This document shows, piece by piece, positions 45,814-54,402 of a stretch of DNA of 64,000 nt (position 1 is its first letter; every line of letters begins with the position of its first letter). The notes under the pieces are model-generated. The model was given only the letters and a program-made list of their open reading frames with translations, was not told where the DNA came from and did not search any database. Source of the stretch: JAKQDH01 sp029558835 (lineage in GTDB: Bacteria; Planctomycetota; Phycisphaerae; UBA1845); the NCBI GenBank assembly GCA_035356615.1, contig DAOQSN010000016.1, forward strand, positions 39,165-103,164. The letters are read 5' to 3'. The position numbers and the translations under genes are program-made.

Positions 45814-46149
45814 ATGACCATCGATGTGGAAGAACATGCGGGCATCAAGGTGCTGCACCTGCGGGGCGAGCTGGCCGGCGATGAGGAGCACGCGTTGGTC
45901 AACCTGATCAGCGAGCTGCTGGAGCAGCGGGGCCTGCGCTGCGTCATGGACATGGGGGCCGTGTCGTTCATGAACTCGGCCGGGCTGGGGGACCTGGTGC
46001 GCGTGGCCGCCCAGATCAATACGTCGGAGGGGCGGGTGATGCTGGCCCGCCTCTCACCGTTTGTGACGGGGGTGCTCCAGTCGACCCGGCTGGACCGGTT
46101 CTTCGAGGTGGCGCCGAGCGTCGAGGATGCGCTGCAGAGGATGGCCTAA
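45814..46149 (+). CDS. STAS-domain anti-sigma factor antagonist (RsbV/SpoIIAA-like)
   Basis: 111 residues, all STAS domain. The phosphorylatable site is FMNSAGLGDLV (Ser near residue 52), following the strand RCVMDMGAVS. Dephosphorylated proteins of this type bind an RsbW-like anti-sigma kinase and free a sigma factor. No kinase is adjacent; an RsbV/RsbW pair lies 10 kb away at 55.9-56.8 kb, so cross-talk is possible. A MITE-like element starts 15 bases after the stop. Confidence 0.88.
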   Translation: MTIDVEEHAGIKVLHLRGELAGDEEHALVNLISELLEQRGLRCVMDMGAVSFMNSAGLGDLVRVAAQINTSEGRVMLARLSPFVTGVLQSTRLDRFFEVAPSVEDALQRMA

Positions 46150-46164
46150 TCCGCGCAGGCAGCG

Positions 46165-46347
46165 CCGCAGGGGGTGCGTGACAGAACCGGCGGGCACCAC
46201 GGACGATGTAGCGTCGGCCCCCCGTGGCCGACGTAGAAGATCGAAGCGTTGCGACATCCTACGTCGCCCGCGGGGGGGGCGACGCTACGCGCCAGGCGCT
46301 TCCGATGCGTGCCGGAAGCCGCCCAATCTGTCACGGACCCCGTGGGG
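46165..46347. repeat. Family F MITE-like element, complete copy
   Basis: Imperfect terminal inverted repeats of about 28 bases (46165-46194 and 46319-46347) share a perfect CGTGACAGA/TCTGTCACG core. The inside holds two hairpins: GTAGCGTCGG...CCGACGTAG and TACGTCGCCC...GGGCGACGCTA. Partial copies lie at 14441, 24070, 41090 and 63365. No clear target duplication. Confidence 0.7.
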
Positions 46348-46406
46348 CCGGATCGATCGCGGTTGCGGTGAGCGCAGCGGAAGGCACGCTGAGGGGACTT
46401 GGGAGA

Positions 46407-49400
46407 ATGGCACACGTGAGCAGGCTACTTTGGTCGGTGGTTCTCGCGGCCGTCGCGGTCGCGACGTGGTCGCCCGCCGGCGCGGCAGAGGTGCCGGCGG
46501 CCGACCGTTTTCTCACGCGGACGCGGCAACTGACCTTCGAGGGTCGGCGGGCGGGCGAGGGGTACTTCTCGCCCGACGGCAAACGGATGGTGCTGCAATC
46601 CGAGCGCTATCCGAACAATCCGTTCTTTCAGATCTACATCCTGGACCTGACCACGGGCGACTGCGACCTGGTGTCACCGGGCGTGGGGCGCACCACGTGC
46701 TCATACTTCCGCGCCGGCGCCGACGAAGTGCTCTTTGCCTCCACGCATCTGGATCCCGACGCCCGCGCGAAGCAGCAGAAGGAATACGAGGAGCGTGCCC
46801 AGGGCGACCGGCCGCACATACCGTGGGTCTACGATGAGTTCTTCGACATCTTCTCCAGCGACACCGCCGGCCGGCACCTTACCCGCCTGACGACGGCCGA
46901 CGGCTACGATGCCGAGGGCGCGTATTCGCCCGACGGCAAACTCGTTGTGTTCGCCTCGCTGCGCGACGCGTATCCATTGGAGAAGCTGACGCCGGAAGAC
47001 CGGGCCCGCTGGGACAAGGACGCGTCGTACTTCGCCGAAATCTACGTGATGAACGCGGACGGCTCGGACGTCCGCCGCCTGACCGACTGGCCGGGCTACG
47101 ACGGCGGGCCGTTCTTCAGCTTCGACGGCAAGCGCATCATCTGGCGGCACTTTGCGGAAGACGGCCTGCACGCCGACATCTACACGTGCCAAGTGGACGG
47201 CTCGGACCGCCGCCAACTGACGGATTTCGGGGCGATGTCCTGGGCGCCCTACATGCACCCCTCAGGTGAATATGCCATCTTCGCGTCCAACAAGCTGGGC
47301 TTTGCCAACTTCGAGCTCTTCATCGTCGATGCCCGGGGCACGAAGGAGCCCGTGCGGGTCACGTACACGGACGGCTTTGACGGCCTGCCCGTGTTCGACC
47401 CACAGGGAACGCACCTGTCGTGGGCGTCGAGCCGGGGCATGACCGAACCGCACGTCGCCCAGATCTTCCTGGCCGCATGGGACCATGACGCCGCCTGCAC
47501 CGCGCTGGCGGCCGCCCCGCCCCGCGGCACACCCGAACCGGCATTCACCGGACACGGCACGGGCGCTTCAGGTTGGCCCGCCTACGGCCTGCCCACCCCC
47601 AAGCCCGGGCTCGAACCTGCGCTCACCGCCGACGACCTGTGTGAGCACGTCAAGTTCCTCGCCGCCGATGCGCTCGAAGGACGCATGACGGGTACGCCGG
47701 GCTGTGACCAGGCGGGCAAGTACATCGCCGCCCGCTTCACGGAAATCGGCCTGGAACCCCTGGGCGACGGCGGCGGCTACGGGCAGGAGTTCCCCTTCCC
47801 GGCCGGCATCGAGTTGGTGCCCGCGAAGAACGACATGCAGATTACCGTCGGAGGCATGGGGATGCCCGCGGCGGAGCCGGTCACGGCGATACTCGACACC
47901 GACTTCCGCCCGCTCTCCTTTGCCGCCAACGCGAGTGTGACGGGCGAGGTGGTCTTGGCGGGCTACGGGCTGGTCGTGCCGGCGGAAACCGGTAAGGCCA
48001 AGTACGACGCCTACGACGGCCTCGACGTGAAGGACAAGCTCGTCCTCGTGCTCGACGGCGTGCCCGAGAAACTCAGTCAGGAGGAGCGCATCCGCTTCAG
48101 CCATTACGCCAGCATTCGCTACAAGGCCAAGCAGGCCCTGCAGCGGGGCGCGGTCGGGTTCCTCCTGGTCGTCGGACCCAACTCGGTCGGCGCCGGCGAG
48201 CTGCTGCCACTGGAACGCACCGGCAGCGACGCGGGCATCGTGGCCGTCTCCATCTCCGGCGCCCTGGCCGACCGGCTGCTGCAAGCAACCCACCTCACGC
48301 TCGACCAGTTGCAGACCGCCCTCGACGATGGGCAGTTGCCGGAGCAGGCGCACCGGGCGGCCACCACCGGCGTGAACGTGAAGCTGACGACCCACCTGGC
48401 GCGCAAGGAGGGACGGGCCCACAACGTCGTCGGCTTGCTGCCGCCGCTCGGGCGCGGCGGCATGGCGAACGAATACGTGATCCTCGGCGCGCATTATGAC
48501 CACATCGGCCGCGGCGAGGGCGGCGGTTCGCGCGCCCACGCCGGCGAGGAAGGCATGGTCCACAACGGCGCCGACGACAACGCCTCCGGCGTGGCCGTGG
48601 TCCTGGAACTGGCGGCCGCCCTGGCGACCGCACGCCGGCACGCCGCGCCGGACGTGCCGCAGCGCGGCATCATCTTTGCCTGCTGGGCGGGTGAGGAGAT
48701 CGGCGTCATCGGGTCCAGCCACTTCGTGCGGCACGCGCCGTGTCCGCTGGGGCAGGTGGCCGCTTACGTCAACTTCGACATGGTCGGCCGGCTCACCGAC
48801 GGCAGACTCATGCTCCAGGCTGTCGGGTCGTCGCCGCAGTGGCGCCGCGTTATCGAGAAGATCAACATCCAGGAGCCGCTGGCCATCGTCCTCCAGGATG
48901 ATCCGTACCTGCCCACCGACACGCATGAGTTCTACCCGGCCGGCATTCCCGTCCTGTCGTTCTTCACCGGCGTGCACGATGATTACAATCGCCCCACCGA
49001 TGATGCCGAAACCCTTAATTACCATGGCATGGCGCAGATCGGGCATTGGGCGCAGAAGCTCACGACCGAGCTGACTCGGCGCCCTGAGCGCCTCGCCTAC
49101 GCCGAGGTCAAGCGGACCATGCCCAAGGGCGAAGGCGGCGGCCGCGGTCGCACCTACACCGGGATGATCCCGGACTTCTCGGCGAGCGGCGCCGGCGGGC
49201 TCAAGATCAGCGGGGCGCAAGGAGGCAGCCCGGCGGAGAAGGCCGGCTTGCAGGCGGGAGACGTCATCATCCGCTTCGCCGGGCAGGACATCCGCGGGCT
49301 GGAGGACTACGCGGCCGTGCTGCGCGCGGTACGCCCCGGGGAAGCCATCGAGATCGTCGTGCGGCGGGGGGCAGCGGAGATTACGCTGCAAATTACGCCG

Positions 49401-49415
49401 GCGTCCCGGAAGTAA
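46407..49415 (+). CDS. Secreted TolB-propeller / M28 aminopeptidase / PDZ protein
   Basis: 1002 residues from the ATG at 46407. Signal peptide (LLWSVVLAAVAVATWSPAGA). Residues about 33-350 are TolB/PD40 propeller blades (YFSPDGKRMVLQSER; AYSPDGKLVVFAS). Residues about 400-890 are an M28 peptidase with a PA insertion (about 510-640). Candidate zinc ligands and catalytic residues are visible in GAHYDHIG, NGADDNASG, CWAGEEIG, NFDMVGR and THEFYPAGIPV. Residues about 920-1002 are a PDZ domain (GGSPAEKAGLQAGDVIIRFAGQDIRGLEDY). It likely trims exported peptides in the periplasm or outside, with propeller and PDZ guiding substrates. The three-domain order is found in planctomycetes and related phyla. 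Confidence 0.92.
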   Translation: MAHVSRLLWSVVLAAVAVATWSPAGAAEVPAADRFLTRTRQLTFEGRRAGEGYFSPDGKRMVLQSERYPNNPFFQIYILDLTTGDCDLVSPGVGRTTCSYFRAGADEVLFASTHLDPDARAKQQKEYEERAQGDRPHIPWVYDEFFDIFSSDTAGRHLTRLTTADGYDAEGAYSPDGKLVVFASLRDAYPLEKLTPEDRARWDKDASYFAEIYVMNADGSDVRRLTDWPGYDGGPFFSFDGKRIIWRHFAEDGLHADIYTCQVDGSDRRQLTDFGAMSWAPYMHPSGEYAIFASNKLGFANFELFIVDARGTKEPVRVTYTDGFDGLPVFDPQGTHLSWASSRGMTEPHVAQIFLAAWDHDAACTALAAAPPRGTPEPAFTGHGTGASGWPAYGLPTPKPGLEPALTADDLCEHVKFLAADALEGRMTGTPGCDQAGKYIAARFTEIGLEPLGDGGGYGQEFPFPAGIELVPAKNDMQITVGGMGMPAAEPVTAILDTDFRPLSFAANASVTGEVVLAGYGLVVPAETGKAKYDAYDGLDVKDKLVLVLDGVPEKLSQEERIRFSHYASIRYKAKQALQRGAVGFLLVVGPNSVGAGELLPLERTGSDAGIVAVSISGALADRLLQATHLTLDQLQTALDDGQLPEQAHRAATTGVNVKLTTHLARKEGRAHNVVGLLPPLGRGGMANEYVILGAHYDHIGRGEGGGSRAHAGEEGMVHNGADDNASGVAVVLELAAALATARRHAAPDVPQRGIIFACWAGEEIGVIGSSHFVRHAPCPLGQVAAYVNFDMVGRLTDGRLMLQAVGSSPQWRRVIEKINIQEPLAIVLQDDPYLPTDTHEFYPAGIPVLSFFTGVHDDYNRPTDDAETLNYHGMAQIGHWAQKLTTELTRRPERLAYAEVKRTMPKGEGGGRGRTYTGMIPDFSASGAGGLKISGAQGGSPAEKAGLQAGDVIIRFAGQDIRGLEDYAAVLRAVRPGEAIEIVVRRGAAEITLQITPASRK

Positions 49416-49816
49416 GAGTCCGGCTCGGTGGGATCCGTGGGCTCACCACGGAGGCACGAAGCACACGGAGAGTACAGAGCTGCATAGAACCACGCAAACG
49501 GGAAACCAGGAGGGTGGCATGCCCAAGCCGAAGGCGCCGGCATGCTGTCGCGAACGGCAGCATCGGGCACTTGAGAAAGCATGGCGGCGCTGCGCTTGGC
49601 CATGCCACACGTACATCCCGATCCGTTTCCCTGTTATATGGAGCGGCTGGGCGCTACCAGTATCCGCACCCGCTGGACGCGAGAGGCTGAGCGAGTGGGA
49701 TGCCCAACGGGTCCGACGCTGTTCTACAGCGTGCTGATAGTCTCCTGTCAGTGCCCACCGCGCCTCCGTGGTAAACATTGCGAATGAGAGCAGGGCGTTC
49801 GCTGTAGGGAGACTTC
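49416..49816. other. Intergenic with a family D element
   Basis: 400 bases without a gene; most is taken up by the MITE-like element at 49500-49631. An ACCACGGAGGCACGAAGCAC-type repeat precedes it, with a degenerate inverted copy near 49760. Confidence 0.6.
49500..49631. repeat. Family D MITE-like element, copy 3
   Basis: Outer inverted ends GGGAAAC (49500-49506) and GTTTCCC (49625-49631), inner arms GGGTGGCATG (49512-49521) and CATGCCAC (49601-49608). The interior shares AAGCCGAAGGCGCCGGCATG with the copy at 15770. Confidence 0.7.
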
Positions 49817-50800
49817 ATGATGGCGAAAGCGGAAATGACCTGTCGCCCCCTGGGACGTTGCGGCACGCAGGTAAGCGTGTTCGGGCTGGGCGGCTGGACC
49901 ACGTTCGGAGACAGCGTCACGGACGCGGCCACCGTGCGGCGCACCCTGGCAGCCGCGTTCAGCGCGGGGATCAACTTCTTCGACATCGCCGACGCCTACG
50001 CCCGCGGCGAGGCGGAACGCGCCATGGGCCGCGTGCTGGGCGAGTTTCCCCGCCACGAGCTGGTCATCTCCAGCAAAGTCTTCTTCCCCATGAGCGACGA
50101 CGTGAACGATCGCGGCCTGTCGCGCAAACACATCATGGAGTCCATCGACAAGACCCTGATGCGCATCGGCACGGATTACCTCGACCTCTACTTCTGCCAC
50201 CGCTTCGATCCCAACACTCCGGTCGAGGAAACCGCCCGGGCGATGGACGATCTTGTCCGCCAGGGCAAGATCCTCTACTGGGGCACCAGCGAGTGGACCG
50301 GCACCCAATTGCGCGACGCCCACGCCCTCTGCGACCGGCGCCAACTGTATGCCCCGCAGGTCGAGCAGCCGCAATACAGTTTGCTCGTGCGCCATAAGTT
50401 TGAGCACGACGTGCGTCCCGCGGCCGGGGAGCTCGGCATGGGCCTGGTCACCTGGAGCCCACTGGGGATGGGCATCCTCACCGGCAAGTATGATGAGGGC
50501 CTGCCCAAGGGCTCTCGCCTCGCCCGCGTGAAGTGGCTGCACGACTGGATGTACCAGGAAACGAGCCTCGCACGCACCCGGCGTTTCCAGGCGCCCGCCC
50601 AGAAGCTCGGCTGCACGCGGGCCCAGCTCGCCTTAGCCTGGACCGTGAGTCAGCCCGGGGTCACCAGCGTCATCCTCGGCGTTACCAACCCCGAGCAGCT
50701 CGAGGAGAACCTCGCCGCCCTGGCGGTGGAGATTCCCAAAGCCATGCGCAAGGAACTCGACAAGATCTTCCCCTGCGAACCGGAACCACCAGCACACTGA
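49817..50800 (+). CDS. Aldo/keto reductase (KCNAB/YghZ-like)
   Basis: 327 residues; GGGAGA lies just upstream of the ATG. NADPH-dependent carbonyl reductase with a TIM barrel. Catalytic tetrad positions are visible: Asp in NFFDIADAYARGEAE, Tyr of DAYARG, Lys in LVISSKVFFPM and His in DLYFCHRFDPNTP. The cofactor end has SVILGVTNPEQLEENLAAL. The PLGMGILTGKYDEGLPKGSRL block is typical of the potassium-channel beta-subunit branch. The substrate is unknown and there is no informative operon partner. A family A palindrome 60 bases downstream could end transcription. Confidence 0.93.
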   Translation: MMAKAEMTCRPLGRCGTQVSVFGLGGWTTFGDSVTDAATVRRTLAAAFSAGINFFDIADAYARGEAERAMGRVLGEFPRHELVISSKVFFPMSDDVNDRGLSRKHIMESIDKTLMRIGTDYLDLYFCHRFDPNTPVEETARAMDDLVRQGKILYWGTSEWTGTQLRDAHALCDRRQLYAPQVEQPQYSLLVRHKFEHDVRPAAGELGMGLVTWSPLGMGILTGKYDEGLPKGSRLARVKWLHDWMYQETSLARTRRFQAPAQKLGCTRAQLALAWTVSQPGVTSVILGVTNPEQLEENLAALAVEIPKAMRKELDKIFPCEPEPPAH

Positions 50801-52329
50801 ACACCGCACGCCCGCGCGCGGAACGGGGCACCCCCGCGCGCGGGTCAACGCGCCGGCATCTGCACCCCTCTCCCTCCCAGGGAGAGGGGGAGGGGTGAGG
50901 GTCCCGAAGGCAGAGCCACGTCGGACACATACAGTTCCCCGCCACGCAGAAGAGCTGGATCAGACCAAACAAACGGAACACCGAAGCCGTGAACCCCTTT
51001 CCCCCCACGGAGCACATGTGTGGCGTATACGGCCGCGTGCACGCACTGCCGGCACGCCTTCGCCCCGCCCTGGAAGGGCCGACGCCCGTTGCCAGGGGGT
51101 TGCAGCTTGCTGTTACCCACATCTCGAGGCGGCCACCAGCCCCGTTGACGGGGCTTGCCGCCGCAGGCGGCCTCAGGCCAGCCGTTTACGGCTGGTCCCT
51201 GGCGCAGCGGAGCTTCTCCGCAGCCCGTTTCAACGGGCTTCTTTCTGCGACGCGGCAATGGCTGAAGCCGCCGGCGCCCGCGGCAAGCCCGTTGAAACGG
51301 GCTCGGGCGTGTTCAAGACCTAGTCGGGAAAAGGCAATCCGGTCCCGCCGACCAGCCCTCAAAGGGCTGGCCTACAGCCCGCTGCGCGGGAAAGCCTCAT
51401 GAATGAGGCTGCCGAAATGTGGGTAACAGCAAGGGTTGCAGCCCTGGGTGAACGGCTGCCCACCCTGTTTGTCTTTGTGTAGGGCCCGGCGGGGCGGCGC
51501 ACGGCGCGACATTGTGTATTATGATCTGCCGCCCCGCCGGGGCTTGATGGATTGATTCTATATCGCGCGATCCCAGGGCTTACGCCCTGGGCTAACGACC
51601 CGCACCCCCTTCGGGGGTGGAGGGCGGTTGGTTTGGGCAGTGATGGGGCACCTTGTTTCGCGCATTCGCAGGGTTTGCGCTCCGGGCTAACGACTCGCAC
51701 CCCCTTCGGGGGTGAGCGGCGTTACGCATACCGTCGCTCCCGCATGGACTCAAGGCGCTGCGTGTGTTTCTTCATTCGCTATTCGCTCGTCGCCAATCGG
51801 TAATCCCGCCTTCCCCCTCGCTTGCGCTCGGGGTCGGATGGTCCTCCGCTACCGCATTCGCTATTCGCTGTTTCTCGTGCCCCGCTCGCTTCCGCTCAGG
51901 CTCGGACGGAGCCCCTCGTTTCCACTCGGGCTCGGACGGAACCGCTCGCTTTTGCTTGGGCTCGGAAGGGGCCGCTCGGTTCCGTCACGGAGAACGATGC
52001 CGCCCCCGACATCGGCAACACCGGGCAGGCGCGACACCCAGGTGCGGCACTGTACAGCCCTGCCGCCCGTGTCTTTGGCTCTGCCTGAACACCCCCGGCA
52101 CGGGCAAAGCCGTACTGTGTATGAAGGCAACCCACTTGCATTAAGAGACCGCCTTCGGTAAGCTGACTCACGCTGGGTCCCGCCTGCGGCCCCGGCCCGT
52201 CCGGCGCAAGTTGCGGACGGGCACCGCCCGCAGGCAGGGTTGGTTACGATCCACCCGTTCCGAGTGGGAAAGCCGCGTCCACGCAGTCGGGGTCGGGCAG
52301 CGATCCCCTCAACCGCAAGGAGTCCGCTC
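50801..52329. other. 1.5-kb repeat-dense intergenic region
   Basis: No supportable gene. Contains a family A palindrome (50863-50903), a complete MITE-like element with target duplication (51106-51433) and hairpins CCCAGGGCTTACGCCCTGGG (about 51571). A CGCACCCCCTTCGGGGGTG hairpin is repeated at about 51601 and 51697. Family C words lie at 51773 and 51854. Degenerate CGCTTCCGCTCAGGCTCGGA repeats fill 51890-51980. Confidence 0.65.
51106..51433. mobile_element. MITE-like element with 21-bp inverted ends and 8-bp target duplication
   Basis: Left end 51106-51126 starts CTTGCTGTTACCCACAT and right end 51413-51433 is its complement with one mismatch. The flanks are a perfect direct repeat GGTTGCAG at 51098-51105 and 51434-51441. 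The 328-bp interior codes for nothing and is a series of hairpins such as GCCCGTTTCAACGGGC, GCCCGTTGAAACGGGC and GCCGTTTACGGC. Confidence 0.75.
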
Positions 52330-53685
52330 ATGCACCGCTGGAACACGATCGCAGCGCTGACGCTAACCGCCTGCCTGCTCGCCGGGAGCCCCGCGCCGGG
52401 CGGGTCGTACTGTGATTGGCTGGTGGGTGAGGGCCGAGGGACCGACAACTTGGTCTATGCGACGGCGGCGTGGGATCCGGACGGACCGGGACCACAACCC
52501 GAATTACTGGTCGTGGGTGGGGAGTTCGTGCACGCCGGCAGCACCCCCGCAAACTACGTTGCGGCGTGGGATGGCAGCACCTGGCACTCCCTGGGGGCGG
52601 GGACGAACGGCTGTGTCCGCGCCCTGACGGTCTACAACGGCGACCTCATCGCCGGCGGCGATTTCACCACTGCCGGCGGAGTCCCGTCCAACCGCATCGC
52701 GCGCTGGGATGGCAGCACCTGGCAGCCATTCGGGACCGGCATGGGCGGTTTAAGTATCGCAGGCGTGTACGCGCTGACGGTCTACAACGGCGACCTGGTC
52801 GCAGGGGGCTGGTTCAACACTGCCGGCGGCGTGGCCTGCGACTGCATCGCCCGCTGGAACGGCAGTACCTGGCAGCCGCTGGGCTCGGGGATGAACGGCC
52901 GCGTGTCGGCCCTGACGGTGTACAACGGCGAGCTGGCCGCAGGGGGCTGGTTCAACACTGCCGGCGGCGTGGCCTGCAACCGCATCGCCCGCTGGAACGG
53001 CAGTACCTGGCAGCCGCTGGGCTCGGGGATGAACGGCAGCGTGTCGGCCCTGACGGTGTACAACGGCGAGCTGATCGCAGGAGGCTACTTCACCACCGCC
53101 GGCGGCGTGACCTGCAACTACATCGCCCGCTTTAACGGCAGCGCCTGGCAACCATTGGCGTCCGGGATGGACGACGCTGTGAACGCCCTGACGGCTTACG
53201 AGGGCGAGTTAATCGCGGGAGGTTCGTTCTGGCAAGCGGGCGGTGTAATGTGCTTCTGCATTGCTCGGTGGGACGGTGCGGCGTGGCACCCACTGGGCGG
53301 GTTCTTGTCGTGGGTGAACGCTGTAACCGTCTGGCGGGGTGACCTCATCGCCGGAGGCAGGTTGGCCGTCTTCGGGAACATCGCGCGGTGGAACGGCAGT
53401 TCCTGGGAATCGCTGGGCCGGGGATTGGACGGCACCGTGAACGCCCTGACCAACTACGACGGCGAGCTCATCGCGGGGGGCCAGTTTGCGTCGGCCAGCG
53501 GTGCGACGTGCAACCGCATCGCGCGTTGGGACGGCAGCGCCTGGCGCCCGCTGGGCGCGGGAATCAGCGGCGATGACTACTCGTATCTGTATGTGTCCGT
53601 CCTGACGGTCTACGACGGCGACCTGATCGCGGGGGGCGGGTTCACTGCTGCCGGCGACGTGCCGTGCAACTGCATCGCGCGCTGA
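52330..53685 (+). CDS. Secreted beta-propeller-like repeat protein, truncated by an in-frame TGA
   Basis: 451 residues to the stop; the ATG at 52330 follows AAGGAG and a signal peptide (TIAALTLTACLLAGSPAPGG). The body is about ten near-identical repeats of 35-45 residues with the pattern ALTVYNGELIAGGxFxTAGGVxCNxIARWNGSTWQPLGSGMNG. The repeats are highly similar at DNA level too, so they can recombine. The stop TGA (53683-53685) replaces the invariant TGG (Trp) of IARWNGS, and the same frame continues intact to 54156 with one more repeat and a dockerin-like end. Either a recent nonsense mutation or a sequence error. Typical of planctomycete surface proteins; ligand unknown. Confidence 0.8.
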   Translation: MHRWNTIAALTLTACLLAGSPAPGGSYCDWLVGEGRGTDNLVYATAAWDPDGPGPQPELLVVGGEFVHAGSTPANYVAAWDGSTWHSLGAGTNGCVRALTVYNGDLIAGGDFTTAGGVPSNRIARWDGSTWQPFGTGMGGLSIAGVYALTVYNGDLVAGGWFNTAGGVACDCIARWNGSTWQPLGSGMNGRVSALTVYNGELAAGGWFNTAGGVACNRIARWNGSTWQPLGSGMNGSVSALTVYNGELIAGGYFTTAGGVTCNYIARFNGSAWQPLASGMDDAVNALTAYEGELIAGGSFWQAGGVMCFCIARWDGAAWHPLGGFLSWVNAVTVWRGDLIAGGRLAVFGNIARWNGSSWESLGRGLDGTVNALTNYDGELIAGGQFASASGATCNRIARWDGSAWRPLGAGISGDDYSYLYVSVLTVYDGDLIAGGGFTAAGDVPCNCIAR

Positions 53686-54156
53686 AACGGCAGTATCTGG
53701 CAGCCGCTGGGGGCGGGGATGGGTGGTAATGACGAACCCTATGTTCTGGCGTTGACCGTCTACAACGGCGAGTTGATCGCGGGGGGCTACTTCACGCGCG
53801 CCGGCGAGCACGTCTCCTGGCACTGGGCCCGGTGGGGCTGCGCTGGTGACTGCGACCTCAACGGCGATGAGGACGTGGACGAAGACGACTTCTTGCTCTT
53901 CGTCGGCGCGTTCGGCACCTGCACGGGCCAGCCCGGCTTCCTCCTCGCAGCGGACTTCGACGGCGACGGCTGCATCACGCTTTTCGACTACGGACGGTGG
54001 CTGCAATGCTACGCTGATGCCAACGGCCGGGAGTTCGTCCCCCCGAGCGCGCCCCCGGCAGACTTGGTTCCCCTCGACCCGGTCGTACTACCGGCGCCCG
54101 TCGACCCAGTGTCCATTGCCCCGGTCGCGGCACCGGCGCCCTCCACCCGGCGGTAG
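53686..54156 (+). pseudogene. Cut-off C-terminal part of the 52330 repeat protein (dockerin-like)
   Basis: Continues the frame of the preceding gene after the TGA: NGSIWQPLGAGMGG, one more LTVYNGELIAGGYFTRAGE repeat, then GDCDLNGDEDVDEDDFLLFVGAF and ADFDGDGCITLFDYGRW, a pair of calcium-binding dockerin-like segments, and a Pro/Ala-rich tail. An internal ATG at 53719 could start a fragment but has no signal peptide, so it is best read as the displaced end of one 608-residue protein. Confidence 0.7.
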
Positions 54157-54402
54157 CGGCCGGTTCGCCGTCGCCCGGGCCTCCGACAACCAGCACCCGG
54201 CCGTTGGGAACTGCTGGTTGCCTGCCTAGAATCACGCGGTCAAGAGGCCCAGAGCATGCGGTCGGAGACAGACGGGCGGCGTCGTCACTCGCCGGTGGTT
54301 CTCTGCGCAAGACAAGCGGGAAACGGGGGCAGCGCGAACGTCCTGACTGGCTGCCGGGCGGTTGGATTCGGGGAAGCGCCACGGGCGAAGGGGGTGGTCG
54401 CC

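Noticed and set aside
51106..51433. CRISPR array from the regular hairpins
   Set aside because: Units differ in length and sequence, there are no constant direct repeats with unique spacers, and the whole is bounded by transposon-like ends.
53683..53685. TGA in the repeat protein as a second selenocysteine codon
   Set aside because: The equivalent codon in every other repeat is Trp (TGG), and no SECIS-like stem with a GGU loop follows; a nonsense change is simpler.
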